Shown here one piece after another: positions 52,365 to 62,957 of a DNA stretch of 64,000 nucleotides (position 1 is its first letter; each line of letters begins with the position of its first letter). The stretch lies in NCBI GenBank assembly GCA_009829735.1, contig CM020619.1:22128671-22192670 (forward strand). Reading direction: 5' to 3'. A program made the translations under genes and the position numbers. The notes below the pieces were generated by a model, which saw only the letters and a list, made by a program, of their open reading frames with translations, did no database searches and was not told the origin of the DNA. Origin of the DNA: Pyropia yezoensis (lineage: Eukaryota; Rhodophyta; Bangiophyceae; Bangiales; Bangiaceae).

Positions 52365-52799
52365 TCTATTACCGTACAGTGACGATTGTAGTTCGGCCTG
52401 CCCGCCACTTCTGTCAGCTTAGAGCCAACCCCCACCCCAACCACCTTTGCCTGTGGACGCGCTCCCACCCGCGACCGCCCTCTGGCTTGGCCTTCGCCTC
52501 CGCTTCCCCACAAGGTACCCAGAAGGTACGCCGCGTGCCACGCCACCTTCGCCCACCCTGTGACCAGCGCTCGCACCCGGCTCGCTAGCGTCCCGCCCAC
52601 TCGACGGGGACCATCGCCAAGGCGGGGCGGCGACGGCCCGCCGCTGGCGACCCTGCTCCCCCTCCCCCCCTGTCACCGGCGGCCCGGCCGCCACGGGGGA
52701 CCAACCGCTGCCATTCCTTCCCTTCCCCCGCGCCCTGCCCCCCCCTTCCCCTCGCGCTGCCCCCCCCTCCCCCCTCCTCCTCCTCCCGTGGCCCACACC

Positions 52800-55427
52800 A
52801 TGGACTTGGCGCCACGTACGCCGCCGTCCTCTGCGTCGTCGCCGCGACCCGGCGGCGGAGGGGCCTGGCCAGACGATGCGGCTGGGGGGGAATCCCCGGC
52901 GGAGGCTGCCGACGGCGGGCAGCGCGATGCGCCCCCGCCGCGGGTCATGACGCCCACGCCGGTGGAGGGGGTGCGGGGAGGCCCGGGCGTGGGAGCATTG
53001 GCTGCAGGGGGTAGCGATGGAAGGGATGGCGGAGATGGTAATGGCGGCAGAGGCGGTGATGCAGGCGCCGGCAGCGGCGGCGGTGCCGGCGACGGCGGCG
53101 CTGGCGTCGCTGGCCGTGGTAGTGGTAGTGGTGGTCTGCTTTCGGCCTTTTCCAACCTGATGGCGGTGCTGGATGGGCCGCCTACCGCCCCGATGTCTGC
53201 GGGCGCCGTGAGCGGGAGGGACGTCAGTGGCGGCGGCAGCGGTGGTCGCGGCGGCGGTGAAGCTCCCCTTCCAAGCTCCTTCTTCATCCCTGACGCGGGC
53301 GCGCCCGGTCTGACGGCCGTCGATGTCATGGGCATTGACACCGAGGCGTTTGTCGCGGGCATCCCGTTCCAGTCGCCCCCACCGCGGGTGTGGGCGGCGC
53401 AGGCAGGGCCGGGTGGCGCGGCCGGGTCTGGGCCCGTGTCGTCTCTGGCGGGGGTGTCGGCGGGGGCGGACAGCGGTGGGTCTGCGCTGGTGGGGGACGG
53501 CACGTCCCCACGGCGGCGGCAGCGGTCGCCCCCTCCCCACCCTCTCCCCCCCCCTGCCGTCGTTCCCACCGGCGGTGGGGGCCTGCCCCCTCCCCCCCCG
53601 CCCTCCCCTGGGGACGCTGGTAGGGACGCTAGCGGGGGCCTCTTCTTTTCGTTTGCCTCGTTGCTCGCGACGACCGCCTCGGCCGCCCTTGAGGTGCTTA
53701 CACGGGAGGACGCGCCTCCATCTGCGGGAGGCAGTGATGATGAGGGCGTTGGGGGGGGGGGCGGTCACAGCCCTGACGGCGGGGGCCCCCGCGGGGTCCT
53801 CCTGCCGGGCCCCGTGGACAGCGGCGGTGGCGGCCACCCCCCACCCCGGCGGCGACGGTCGCGCGCGGCCGCGCTGGCCGCCCTCTTGAACGCCCCTGAC
53901 GTGGACCTGTCTGCTTTACGGGCCGCGGCGTGGCCCGGCCTGGCGTGCGCCCCCCGGGCGGGGGTTTGGAAGCTCCTCCTCGGCTACGCGCCGTGCAACG
54001 CGGCGCGGCGGCGGACGGCACTGGGCCGCAAGCGTGGCGAGTACCGGGCGGCGGTGGAGCAGCACTGTGGATGGGGGGACGCTGGAAGGGGGGGCGGCGT
54101 GGAGGGCGGAAAAAGTTCGCCGAAGAGAAGGGGCGGTTCTGGCAGCGGCGGTGGGGCAGGGTCTCAACCGGGATCCCACGCTGGTCGCGCCACCAGCGGG
54201 GAGCTGGCTAGTGGAGGGCGGGTGGGCGCCGGAGGGGGTACGTCCTCCCCGCCCGCGACGGGCATCGAAGATGAGGATGCATCCACCCGCCGGCAGGTGG
54301 CAGTTGACGTCCCCCGCACGTGCCCCGGCCTTCCCCTTTTCCACGTTGACGCCGTGGCAGCCGCCATGGAACGAGTTCTGTACGTTTGGGCGGTGCGGCA
54401 CCCGGCGTGTGGATACGTACAGGGGATGAACGACCTGGTCACCCCGTTCTTTGCTGTGTTCCTAGCCGAGCACGCGACGCCGGACGCAGGGGAGGGGACC
54501 GATACGAGGAGACGAAGGCGACAGCGGGGAAGGGGTGACAGCGGCGACGGCGGCAGTGGCTTCAGAGGCGATGGCGGGCGATCCCCACCACAACCCGACT
54601 GCGACGGAGGCGGCCATGGATTGGCGAATGGTGTCGCAGCTGGCGACGCAAGAGCTGGGGAGCGACCCGCCAGAAGGGGTTCGGAAGAGGGAGAGACCGA
54701 CGGCATGGAGGGCAGCCACCCCACCGACGGCAACGGGGACGACGGCAGTGGACGCGGCCGAGGTGGCGCCAGCAGCGGTCGTGAAGACGGAGACGATGCC
54801 GCTGCTACTGGCAACAGCTACGACGACAGTGAGGACGATGACGTCGAAGAAGAGGGAGCTGGCGGCGGTGGGGGAGTGTCTCTTGCCACCCTCCTTTCTT
54901 GGTCACACTTGGACGCCTCCCGCTTGCGCCCCGGCGCGGTTGCCATTGCCGAGGCCGACGCGTACTGGTGCTTCGCAGCGCTGCTTGGCTCCATCCAGGA
55001 CCACTTCACGTTTGCGCAGCCTGGCATCCAGGTGCGCGTTCATTACTTGTCCCAGTTGGTGCACCGGGTGGACCGGGAGCTTGCAGACCATCTCACCGCT
55101 CACGGCCTTGACTACATGGCGTTCGCTTTCCGGTGGTTTAACTGCCTACTGATGCGGGAGCTGCCGTTCCCGTTGTTGGTACGCCTTTGGGACACCTGTC
55201 TGGCTGAGGTGGACGGATTTTCCGTCTTCCTTGTCTACGTCTGCGCCGCTCTACTGGTTCGGTTCCGGGGGGAGCTGCTCGACCGGGATTTTCAGGGCAT
55301 GGTCATGTTCCTTCAAGCGCTGCCAACCGGCGAGTGGGACGGCCGGGACCTGGACATGTTGTTGGGGCAGGCATACATGTGGCACACCATATTCGGTGCG
55401 TCTCCTGGGCGTATTCATCGCACCTAG
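52800..55427 (+). CDS. TBC-domain Rab GTPase-activating protein, TBC1D22/Gyp1-like
   Basis: 875 residues from an ATG in strong context (CACACCATGG); the frame is open upstream without ATG. The first 360 residues are Gly/Pro/Ser-rich and probably disordered. The TBC domain starts near residue 380 (RAGVWKLLLGY). The arginine finger lies in DVPRTCP (about residue 506) and the glutamine finger in YVQGMNDL (about 541), both intact, so catalysis by the dual-finger mechanism is expected. A low-complexity insertion of about 140 residues splits the domain after FLAEHATP. The C-terminal half (YWCFAALLGSIQDHF, YMAFAFRWFNCLLMRELPF, RLWDTCLAEVDGFSVFLVYV) matches the TBC1D22/Gyp1 subfamily, which acts on Golgi Rabs such as Ypt1/Rab1 in yeast. 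No introns are visible. The Rab target is inferred from the family. Confidence 0.9.
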   Translation: MDLAPRTPPSSASSPRPGGGGAWPDDAAGGESPAEAADGGQRDAPPPRVMTPTPVEGVRGGPGVGALAAGGSDGRDGGDGNGGRGGDAGAGSGGGAGDGGAGVAGRGSGSGGLLSAFSNLMAVLDGPPTAPMSAGAVSGRDVSGGGSGGRGGGEAPLPSSFFIPDAGAPGLTAVDVMGIDTEAFVAGIPFQSPPPRVWAAQAGPGGAAGSGPVSSLAGVSAGADSGGSALVGDGTSPRRRQRSPPPHPLPPPAVVPTGGGGLPPPPPPSPGDAGRDASGGLFFSFASLLATTASAALEVLTREDAPPSAGGSDDEGVGGGGGHSPDGGGPRGVLLPGPVDSGGGGHPPPRRRRSRAAALAALLNAPDVDLSALRAAAWPGLACAPRAGVWKLLLGYAPCNAARRRTALGRKRGEYRAAVEQHCGWGDAGRGGGVEGGKSSPKRRGGSGSGGGAGSQPGSHAGRATSGELASGGRVGAGGGTSSPPATGIEDEDASTRRQVAVDVPRTCPGLPLFHVDAVAAAMERVLYVWAVRHPACGYVQGMNDLVTPFFAVFLAEHATPDAGEGTDTRRRRRQRGRGDSGDGGSGFRGDGGRSPPQPDCDGGGHGLANGVAAGDARAGERPARRGSEEGETDGMEGSHPTDGNGDDGSGRGRGGASSGREDGDDAAATGNSYDDSEDDDVEEEGAGGGGGVSLATLLSWSHLDASRLRPGAVAIAEADAYWCFAALLGSIQDHFTFAQPGIQVRVHYLSQLVHRVDRELADHLTAHGLDYMAFAFRWFNCLLMRELPFPLLVRLWDTCLAEVDGFSVFLVYVCAALLVRFRGELLDRDFQGMVMFLQALPTGEWDGRDLDMLLGQAYMWHTIFGASPGRIHRT

Positions 55428-56219
55428 GGAGGTGGGGTGAACGCCGGAAAAACATTTTATTCTCCGCCGTCAACGTCTCGGCCGGATGCTGTCCCGGGAG
55501 ACGGTGTGCCTGCCTGAGCGGGAGCCAGGAAGGGGCACGAGGTGGAGTACGCATGCTTCCTGAATCGCGCGGCTATCTATTGGAGAACATGACCGTACGC
55601 CCTCCCTGTTGACAATCTTGTCCGCTCAGCTGAATGCCGGTTGACTGGGCACCGCTAAGGAACGCGCGGCCCGCAGATGATATGAAGTACCGACTACATT
55701 TGTCAAGTGTACGGTCACGCACATGCATACCAGTCGTCTGGGGAAAGAAAGAGGGCTCTGGCACGTCCGGCACCCCTTGGAACCTGTCCATTCCAAACCC
55801 GGAGTCTCTCGGAAACCTGTCCGTTCCAAACGCCGAGTCTTTCGGCGTCACAGCAGTGAGCTGCCTCACGCCGCACCCAGCGACGGTTGGGCGTCGTGGC
55901 CGTCACGCCGGCGTGCTGCGTCAGTGGCAACGACACTGCTTGCCAATGGCCGAAGACTCCTGCCGCCAGAGACGGCGCACAGCGAAGAAAAAGTACAAAC
56001 AACGACAGCAGGCGCGTAAAGACGGACCAACCCGTCTCCCTGCGTACACACAAAATACCCCCACTACCCGGACAAGTGGGAGCACGCCCTCCACTGTCCC
56101 CACAGAGCTTTTTCCCTCCCTCGCCATCCGCGCCGACTCCCCCACGTCTCACCCCTTCCGCCCACCTCGCCCCCACCCCTGCCCCCTCCCCCGCCCCCAC
56201 CCCCCCACAACCGCGCGTC
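55428..56219. other. Spacer between convergent TBC and fumarate reductase genes
   Basis: The two genes converge here. The only structure noted is a 30-bp tandem repeat at 55784-55846. Open frames are not supported by motifs. Confidence 0.5.
55784..55846. repeat. Tandem duplication of about 30 bp
   Basis: Two adjacent copies share CCTGTCC(A/G)TTCCAAAC, CGAGTCT or GGAGTCT, and CTCGG/TTCGG. A few substitutions separate them. Confidence 0.75.
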
Positions 56220-59200
56220 CTACACCCACGAAAAGATGTCGCCCGGCTGGTAGCCCATCGCCTCGGCCACCCGGCGGACGCCCTTGCACATGGGCGGCGG
56301 CCCGCAGAGGACCATGTGCGCGCCGCCACCGTCAGGCCGGGGCGCCACCGGTGGCAGCTCCGCGGCGAGCAGCGCCGGCGACACACGGCCCGCGTAGACG
56401 GTCGCGCCGCCGGCAGTGACGCCCCGCCGCCCGTCGGGGCCCCCCCCCCCTCCCCCCACCCCGCTGGGCGTCACCGCAAGTCGTGCCACCGCCGCCGCCG
56501 CCTCGTCCTCGCCTGCCGCCGGCGACGGCGGGGCGACCATCCCGTCGGCCCCCTCCTCCACCACAAACACCACCCGCAGGGGCACCGCGCGGCCGGCCGT
56601 CGACGCGGCCGCCGTCTCCATCCGATCCCGAAAGACTAGCTGCTCGGGCGTCGCGACCGCCCACACCAGCGTCACCGCCGGGGTGACGCCCGCCCCCGCC
56701 GCCGCCGCCGGCGACCCGTCCCGCGCCGCCGCCGCGTCGGCCCGGACCGCCGCGGCGTGGAGGACGTGCCGCACCAGCTGCACGCCCACCGACACGCCGG
56801 TGCCGCCGACAATGGCCGCCAGGTGGCCTGGCGCGTCGGTGCGGAAGGGGAGCCCCCCGTAGGGCCCGTCAAACGCCACCACATCCCCCGGCCGCAGCGC
56901 CGCGAGCGCAACGGTGGCGGCGCCCATGTGCGGGGGCACCGCCGCCCCCGGCAGGGGCGACGACAGCGCCGGCGGGGGCGACTTGATGAGCAGCTCCAGG
57001 CAGCCCGCGTCGTCGGGGCGGGAGATGGGAGAGTAGAAGCGGCGGGTGGTGGTGCCGTCGGGTAGCGGCACCGCCGCGGCCACGTACTGACCGACGGTCG
57101 CGCCGGTGGTGGCGAGCGGGGAGGGGAGGTCAAAGCGGAGGACAAACATGGCCGACGCCCCCGCCGCCGACGCGTCGCTCTCCCCCGACGCGGAGAGGAA
57201 GTGGCGGGCCGACAGGCGCAGCGCCACGGGCGACGACGGACTCAGCGCCGGCGGCGCGCTGGCCGGCGCGTCGGCGGTGGAGGCCGCGGCGGCCGCCGCC
57301 GCGCGGCGGCCGGCGATGCGGCCAAAGACGGCGCAGTCCAGGAGGGAGCAGCCGCCCAGGCGGTTGCCCCCAAAGAGGCCGCCCGTCACCTCGCCGGCGG
57401 CGTAGAGGCGGCGGATGGGCTTGGCGGTTGCCGCCGACAGCACCTCGGCGCTGGCGGAAAAGGCCAAACCGCCCATGCTGTGGGGGAGGGGGCCGTGGAG
57501 ATGGCACAATCAGACGGGCACAGACGATGAGAGTGCACATACAGGTAACTCGAGTCAGCGTCTGGGTCACCTCGGTGTGGCCCCCACCCCGCCCACACCA
57601 GCGGCAGTCGAGACGAAAACCGCCAGTGCCCAACTCCACAGTCGTCGCTCCCCACTCCCCCCCCCCCCCCCCCCCCCCCTACTCCTCCGCCATCACACAA
57701 GTCCACGTACCTGTAGTGCAGCGCCGGCGTGACGGCCGCGACCCACAGCCCCTCCCGCTCGAGTCGTTCCAGCTCGTACGACGCGGCCTGCGGGAACACC
57801 TTTTTGCCCGTCCCATCCGCCACGCCCTCCACCGACCGGGCGTAAGCAGCCAGCGTCGGCGCCACCGCGGCGGCCGGGAGGCCCACCCGGGCCTCGAGGG
57901 CGGCCAGCACGCCCCCACCGCCACCGTCGGCGGCGGCAGACGGCGGTGGCATGCGGGCCATCAGCCCGCGGGCGGCGTAGAAGGCGGCGGTCGCCTCCCC
58001 AAACGCCCCCACCGCCGCCGCCGACAGCACCAGAAACACCCGCCGGCGGCCGTCGCCGCCGCCGCCCCCCGCCGCGGCGGCGGTCATGGCGGCGGTGACC
58101 GCGTCGCGGGCGTCGAGCTCATTCACAAACCGCGCGCCCGCCGCGTCCACCAGCACCCCCCCACACCCGCGCAGCGCCTCGGGCGCCAGGAAGACGGTCG
58201 GCGGCGGCGGCGGGGCCGCCGCCGCCCCCTCCCCCGCGGGCGGCGCGTCGCCGAGCGGCACAAAGCCCGTCGGGTGCACCTGCAGGGCGTCCATGTCCAC
58301 CGTCCCCGCGCCGAGGCGCGCCGCCAGCCGCACCCCATCCCCCGACGCCAGCGGCGCGTTGGTCGACGGCAGCCCCGCCAGGGCCGCCGGCGCCGCGGCG
58401 GCCAGCACCGGGTTGCCCGGCGCGCAGTAGCCGCCCGTCGTCAGCACCACCGCGTCTGCAACGATGGCGACGCGGCGGCCGCCGCCGCCGCCACCACCAC
58501 CACCACTACCAGCGGCCGCGTCCGAGCTGTCCACGTACACAAGACCCCCCGCTTCGGCGCGCCCCGCGGCCGCAGTCGGCAGCACCGCGTCGTCAATGTC
58601 GGGCGCCCCTGCCGCCGCTGCCGCTTCCCCAGCACCATCGGTGACGCCAACGGCCGCCGCCTCGGCGCGGCTGAGCAGCGCCACCACCCGCGCGTGCGGG
58701 ATGACCTCAATGGCGGGGTTGTCGTCGGCGCGCGCCCGCAGCGCTGAGATGATGGTCCATCCGACGGGCGCGGGTTTGCTGCCCGTCTGAGGAGGGCGGT
58801 GCGTGCGGGCGTGCGAGTGGCCGCCCAGCTGGCGCACGTCAGACAGGTCAACGCCCTGGCTGTGGTGGCAGTGGCGGGAGGGGAATGGAAGCGGGGGTGA
58901 GGGGGGGGAAGAACACGGGGTTGCGTGTGAGGTCAGTTGGACGTGCGGACGCAAGGCACGGGAAGGCAAGCGCGTCAGGAGGATGCAGCGGACATTCAGT
59001 GCAAGTTAGAAGCCGTACAGTGGCCCCGGAGGAGAGGGCGTGCGAGTCCTCCCACCCTACGCGACCTGCAGGCGCCCATCGCTCCCCCCGCCCCCACCAA
59101 GGACACACGAGCGCCGGTACACATTCAGGGAAACAGAGGACGCAAAGCGGCGGCGGGACCAACGTACGCTTCCAGCCAGTTAAGCGCGTCGCCCCCCTGC

Positions 59201-59604
59201 GCGGCGAGGGCGTCGACCAGGTGCACCGCCGACCGGCCACGGCCGCTGCGGAGGAGGTCTGCGCGAAAGGCGGCCTCTCCATCCCCGCCGGCGCCGCCAC
59301 CCCCCCCGCCGCGGCCGCCGGCGTCACCGGCGGTGTCGGCGGCGGCGGCGGCGGCGGCGGCCTTGCCGCCGCCAACGGCGCTCACCCCCGAGCTGGCCTT
59401 GGCCGAGTTGCCCCCCACCCCCCGCGCCTTGTCCACCACCACCACCCGCGGCGCGCCCGCCTCCGCGGCGGCCAGCGCCGCCGCCAGGCCCGCGAGGCCC
59501 CCGCCGACGACCACCACGGGGGCGGTCACCACCGCCGACACCCCGCGCGTGGGAAGGGCGGGGGGGGGGGTCGTGCCGGCGGCCGTGGCAGCGGCGGGCG
59601 CCAT
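56220..59604 (-). CDS. Fumarate reductase flavoprotein fused to a cytochrome b5 reductase-like domain (3 exons)
   Basis: Exons 59168-59604, 57711-58859 and 56220-57477 join to 947 codons. Both introns have GTACGT donors and CACAG acceptors, and both joins restore family motifs: [21 protein letters not shown] and TPALHYSMGGLAF. Residues 27-60 form the FAD-binding fold ([34 protein letters not shown]). Catalytic-region motifs are [33 protein letters not shown] and [20 protein letters not shown]. From about residue 620 there is a ferredoxin/cytochrome b5 reductase-type module: [31 protein letters not shown] and the terminal [20 protein letters not shown]...IFSW. This resembles soluble NADH-dependent fumarate reductases of protists, in which NADH reduces fumarate to succinate. 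Ala/Gly-rich runs insert between motifs. No clear targeting peptide is seen. Confidence 0.93.
57478..57710 (-). other. Intron 2 of fumarate reductase gene
   Basis: 233 bp, from GTACGTGG to CCCCCACAG on the minus strand, phase 2. It includes a G-run on the coding strand (20 or more C at about 57659-57679 on plus). Splicing joins LHY to SMGGLAF exactly at the conserved family motif. Confidence 0.85.
58860..59167 (-). other. Intron 1 of fumarate reductase gene
   Basis: 308 bp, from GTACGTTGG to CACCACAG on the minus strand, phase 2. The splice gives GAA-GC|C-CAG, coding EAQGVDLS, as in related flavoproteins. Confidence 0.85.
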
Positions 59605-62600
59605 GGGGCTCGGGGCGCCAACGACAGACGGGAAGGCGAAGGGGTGGGGGGATGGGCGGTCTGTACGGGGCTATGGTTGGCGGGTCGAGGGAGGGTGACT
59701 TGGGCGCTGGTTGTCACCAAGGGATGGAAGAGGGGGCCAGCGGGGACGCCCGCGGGGAAGAGCAGGTAGAGACTGCACTGCACGCCCACCTCGTGACCAC
59801 GTCGGAGGCTGCGTCGACGGCTGCAGATGGGAAGGATGGTGCGATGACCATGGCTCCCTTGACTGCCAACAGGCTAGACTGATATAGGGTGCGCGGTGCC
59901 GCCCGCCGCCCCCTACCACGGTGTTCCCGGCGAAAGCGCCAGCCGCGCCACCGCGCCACAGCCGCGCCACCGCGCCACAGCCCGCCCGCGCGCCCGCCGC
60001 ACCGCAACAGCCGCCCACCCACCGCGACGCTGCTGCCGGCCGCCCCCCCCCCCCCCCGCGCGGCCACCACCCGCAACGCGCGCCGTCCCCTTGGTCCGAA
60101 CGGAAGCTACCAACGCAACGGGACACGGGCGCGCCCACGCGGCGGCGGTTCCATGGCGGCCAACACCATCCCATCCGCCTCCCCCCCCCCCCCCCCCCCC
60201 ACCAGCATCAAAACAAAAAAAAGCAAGAAGGGCCGCCCCGCCCCGCCCCGCCCCGCCCCGACGGCCTCAACCGGGGGGGGGGGCGGGGTGTGGGTGGTGG
60301 TGGGCGCCCGCCGCCGGGTGCAAAAAGCGCCGCCGCGCACCCCGCGCGGCGCGGCGAGCACGCCCACGCGTCGTGCCAGCCACCGGCGGGGCCGGTGGTG
60401 GTGCCAGCAGCCACCAACGGGCGGGGCGGCGGCGGCGGGGAGGAACCGACGGTGGCGCGCGCCCGAGCGCAGCTGACGCAGCAGCGTCCCGCCGCTACGG
60501 CGCCCGGCGCGCCGCTTGCCGTCCCTCACCCGCCTTGCTTCCCGCGCCTCCCCCAACCCCCCAATGGTGGCTCCGTGCCCCCCGTTGCCATGCCCATCCC
60601 TCAGTGGAGGAGTCGACGGGCAGGGCGGGGGGAGCGGAGGAGCCGACGGCCGACGAGAAGGGCAGGATGGGGGGGGAGGGGTCACGGCCGACGCTGCGGG
60701 GCGGTGGATTGGGGCACATATGTAGCGCGAGGGTCAGGGGGCGGGCGCGCGGGAGCGTGTGTGGCACGTTGGCGGCCTATGGCGAGAGGGTGGGGGGGGG
60801 GAGCGGGGGGGGAACGCAGGGGGTGCCCCGCCCCGTGCCCTCGTCGGCCGAATATTCCGTACACCCGTCTGCCCGCCCGCCCCCCTCTCCCCCGTCTGTC
60901 CTACGACGCTATGGGCGGCGGGACAGCCAAATAGGGGGCGCCCGGCAGGGAACCGCATCCACCACCACCCCCCACAGGCGGTGGAGAGCGAAAGGAGGTG
61001 GTGGGCGCACGGGGGGGGGGGGGGGGGGGGGGCCGGGGGGGGCACGCAGCGCCTGCCGCGACCGCACCACCCGCCGCCCCCCCGTCTCGGCACCACCCAC
61101 CCACAGGGTTGGCGGCCAGCAGAAAAAGGGGTGAGCCAAGGGGGGGGGGGGGAGGGGGGGGGAGGGGTCGGGAGTCAAAGCGGTCCCCCCTCCCGAGGCA
61201 GGGGCCCCTCCCTTCCCTACCCCGGCCGCCAGGCGCGAGCCCCCCGCCGTGCGTCATCGCGCGGGGGCTGGTGCCGCCCGTTGCGCATCGGGCGGGGGGG
61301 GGGGGGCGGGCAGGGTGCAGGGCGCGGGCGTCGGCGGCTGGCCCGACAGGGTGGCACAAGGGCAGGGACGCGCCCACTGCGCGCACAGTGGTGGCAGCCG
61401 CCGCGGACAGGGTGGGACATCCCGTGGTGCCGCCTGCACCAAGCCCCCCGCGGCCGCCGCCGACCGCGCCCCACCCCCGCCGGGCGTGCCAACAGGCACG
61501 GGCGCACTCGCAAGCCGCCACACGGCCGGGGGGGGTGGAAGGTGGTGGCGGCAGGGGGTGCCGGCCTGCGCAGGCGCCCAACGACTGCGCGGCTGCCACG
61601 CCAAACGGCCTTCGCGCGGGGCGCGGGACGGGCGCGTGCTCGGACGGCAACAACGGGGCGCGCCGTGCGTGCGTGCCGCGCTTGTGATCCAGGTGTCGTT
61701 GATCCGCCTTGATCCGCTCCGTATCCGGCCAATGCATGCATGTGCGCGGCCATCGGGACGCTGTATGTTCGCTCAATCATGCACACAATGAGAGAGAGAA
61801 CTGCCAGTGTTGTTCTCCTTCGGGAACACTGCACTGTGTTGCTCGGGGTCTGCCAGGAACACATCCTACGCATCGAGACTTCAGCTTTAAATACGGGGCC
61901 GCCCAGGTTACGTACGGTACAAACCGTGTCCGGAACATACGTGTATGAGCGGGTCTCCGCGAGCTGCTGCCGCCGCCCCCGTCGCCTATCTCCCCCGCTC
62001 CCTGCCGCCTCTTCCAAACAGAGCCCCACACACCCTTTCCTCTACCTACAGCCCCCCTTCTCTGTCGCGGCCGCTGGCCCCTGCCACCAGCACTCGCCCC
62101 CCCGGCCAGCTGCTCCCGCCCGGCCGTCGCGGGTGGTCAGGCCCAGCCGGCGGCAGTGCCACCACCCACCCACGCCCTCTATGCCCCGGCCGCGCCGGCC
62201 CGACGGCCACGGTCGCCACAGCACAGCCCCGCTAGAGGGGGGCTGCCTGTCTCGGCGGGGGTGGCAGGCTGTGACGCTGCACACACACAACAAAAACAAA
62301 AAAAAAACAAGGCCATGCGCGGTGTGGGGAGCAGGCAAACAGGTGCGCTCCACGCCGGCGTGGCAACGCACGTCCAGGGGGGGTAGGCGCCGCCCCCCGC
62401 CCACGGCACGGCCGGGGCGTGTTGGCCCTCCCACCCACCCACCCGCCCGCCCGGCGGGGCCTGTCCGGCCATAGACCGGCACAGCAACGGATCTGCTCAG
62501 ACACCGCGCCCCCACCCCACCCACCTGGTTCAGTCTGCCCGCTTGTCTGCCGCACGGCGGCTACCGCCACCCCGCCACCCCGCAAGCCCAAACTGTAGCC

Positions 62601-62706
62601 GCGGGGTGCCCGCCCGCGAGCGGGCGTGGCCACACGTACGAAAAAGGGGCAGAGGAGGGAGATTGCAAGCAGACAGCTATGCGCACCCGTCCATAGACGC
62701 CCCGCC
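59605..62706. other. Very GC-rich spacer with homopolymer tracts
   Basis: Long frames are open on both strands at once (for example 59896-61134 plus and 60901-61776 minus), which follows from the scarcity of stop codons; none has a motif. The stretch contains C or G runs at about 60047-60058, 60180-60200, 61011-61032, 61140-61152 and 61297-61308, and a CCCCG tandem repeat at about 60236-60260. 61680-61950 is locally less GC-rich. No RNA gene was recognised. Confidence 0.55.
60236..60260. repeat. CCCCG short tandem repeat
   Basis: Five consecutive CCCCG units lie in GC-rich spacer; the G-rich strand could form quadruplex structures. Confidence 0.8.
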
Positions 62707-62957
62707 TCACGCCCCCACCGCCGTCCGAAAGTCCCGGCAGGTCATGTTAAGGTCATACGTCAGCTGCCGCACCTCATCCACGTAGGGCTGGTACGTCGCC
62801 GGGAGGGTCGTGAGGTTGGTCAGCCACTTGGCCAGCTTCGCCTTGCCATCAAAGGTGGCAGGCACGGACGTCACCCGGTCCAACGACTCGGCCGCCTGCA
62901 ACAGCTGCAGGTACACCTGGTCCACCGCCGTCCTCTGGAGCTGCACCAAGTCCAAGG
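62707..62957 (-). CDS. VPS28: C-terminal exon of VPS28 (ESCRT-I subunit)
   Basis: The last 82-83 codons read QLQRTAVDQVYLQLLQAAES, then SVPATFDGKAKLAKWLTNLT and VDEVRQLTYDLNMTCRDFRT. This matches the VPS28 C-terminal four-helix domain, in which family members have RAxDxxxPxLxxLxxxxxR, PxDFEGKxKxxxWLxxLxxM and VRQLxFDLExxYxxF. That domain links ESCRT-I to ESCRT-II in endosomal sorting. A plausible acceptor GGACCAG lies at 62958-62964, so upstream exons should lie at higher coordinates on the minus strand. I could not identify the N-terminal VPS28 exons with confidence in 62958-64000. The ORF could start at an internal ATG (62955), but as a lone domain it would be unusually short. Confidence 0.75.

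Noticed and set aside
59896-61776. Very long overlapping open frames on both strands
   Set aside because: They consist of Pro/Arg/Gly/Ala low complexity, are open simultaneously in several frames and contain no motif. GC-rich DNA with few stop codons explains them.
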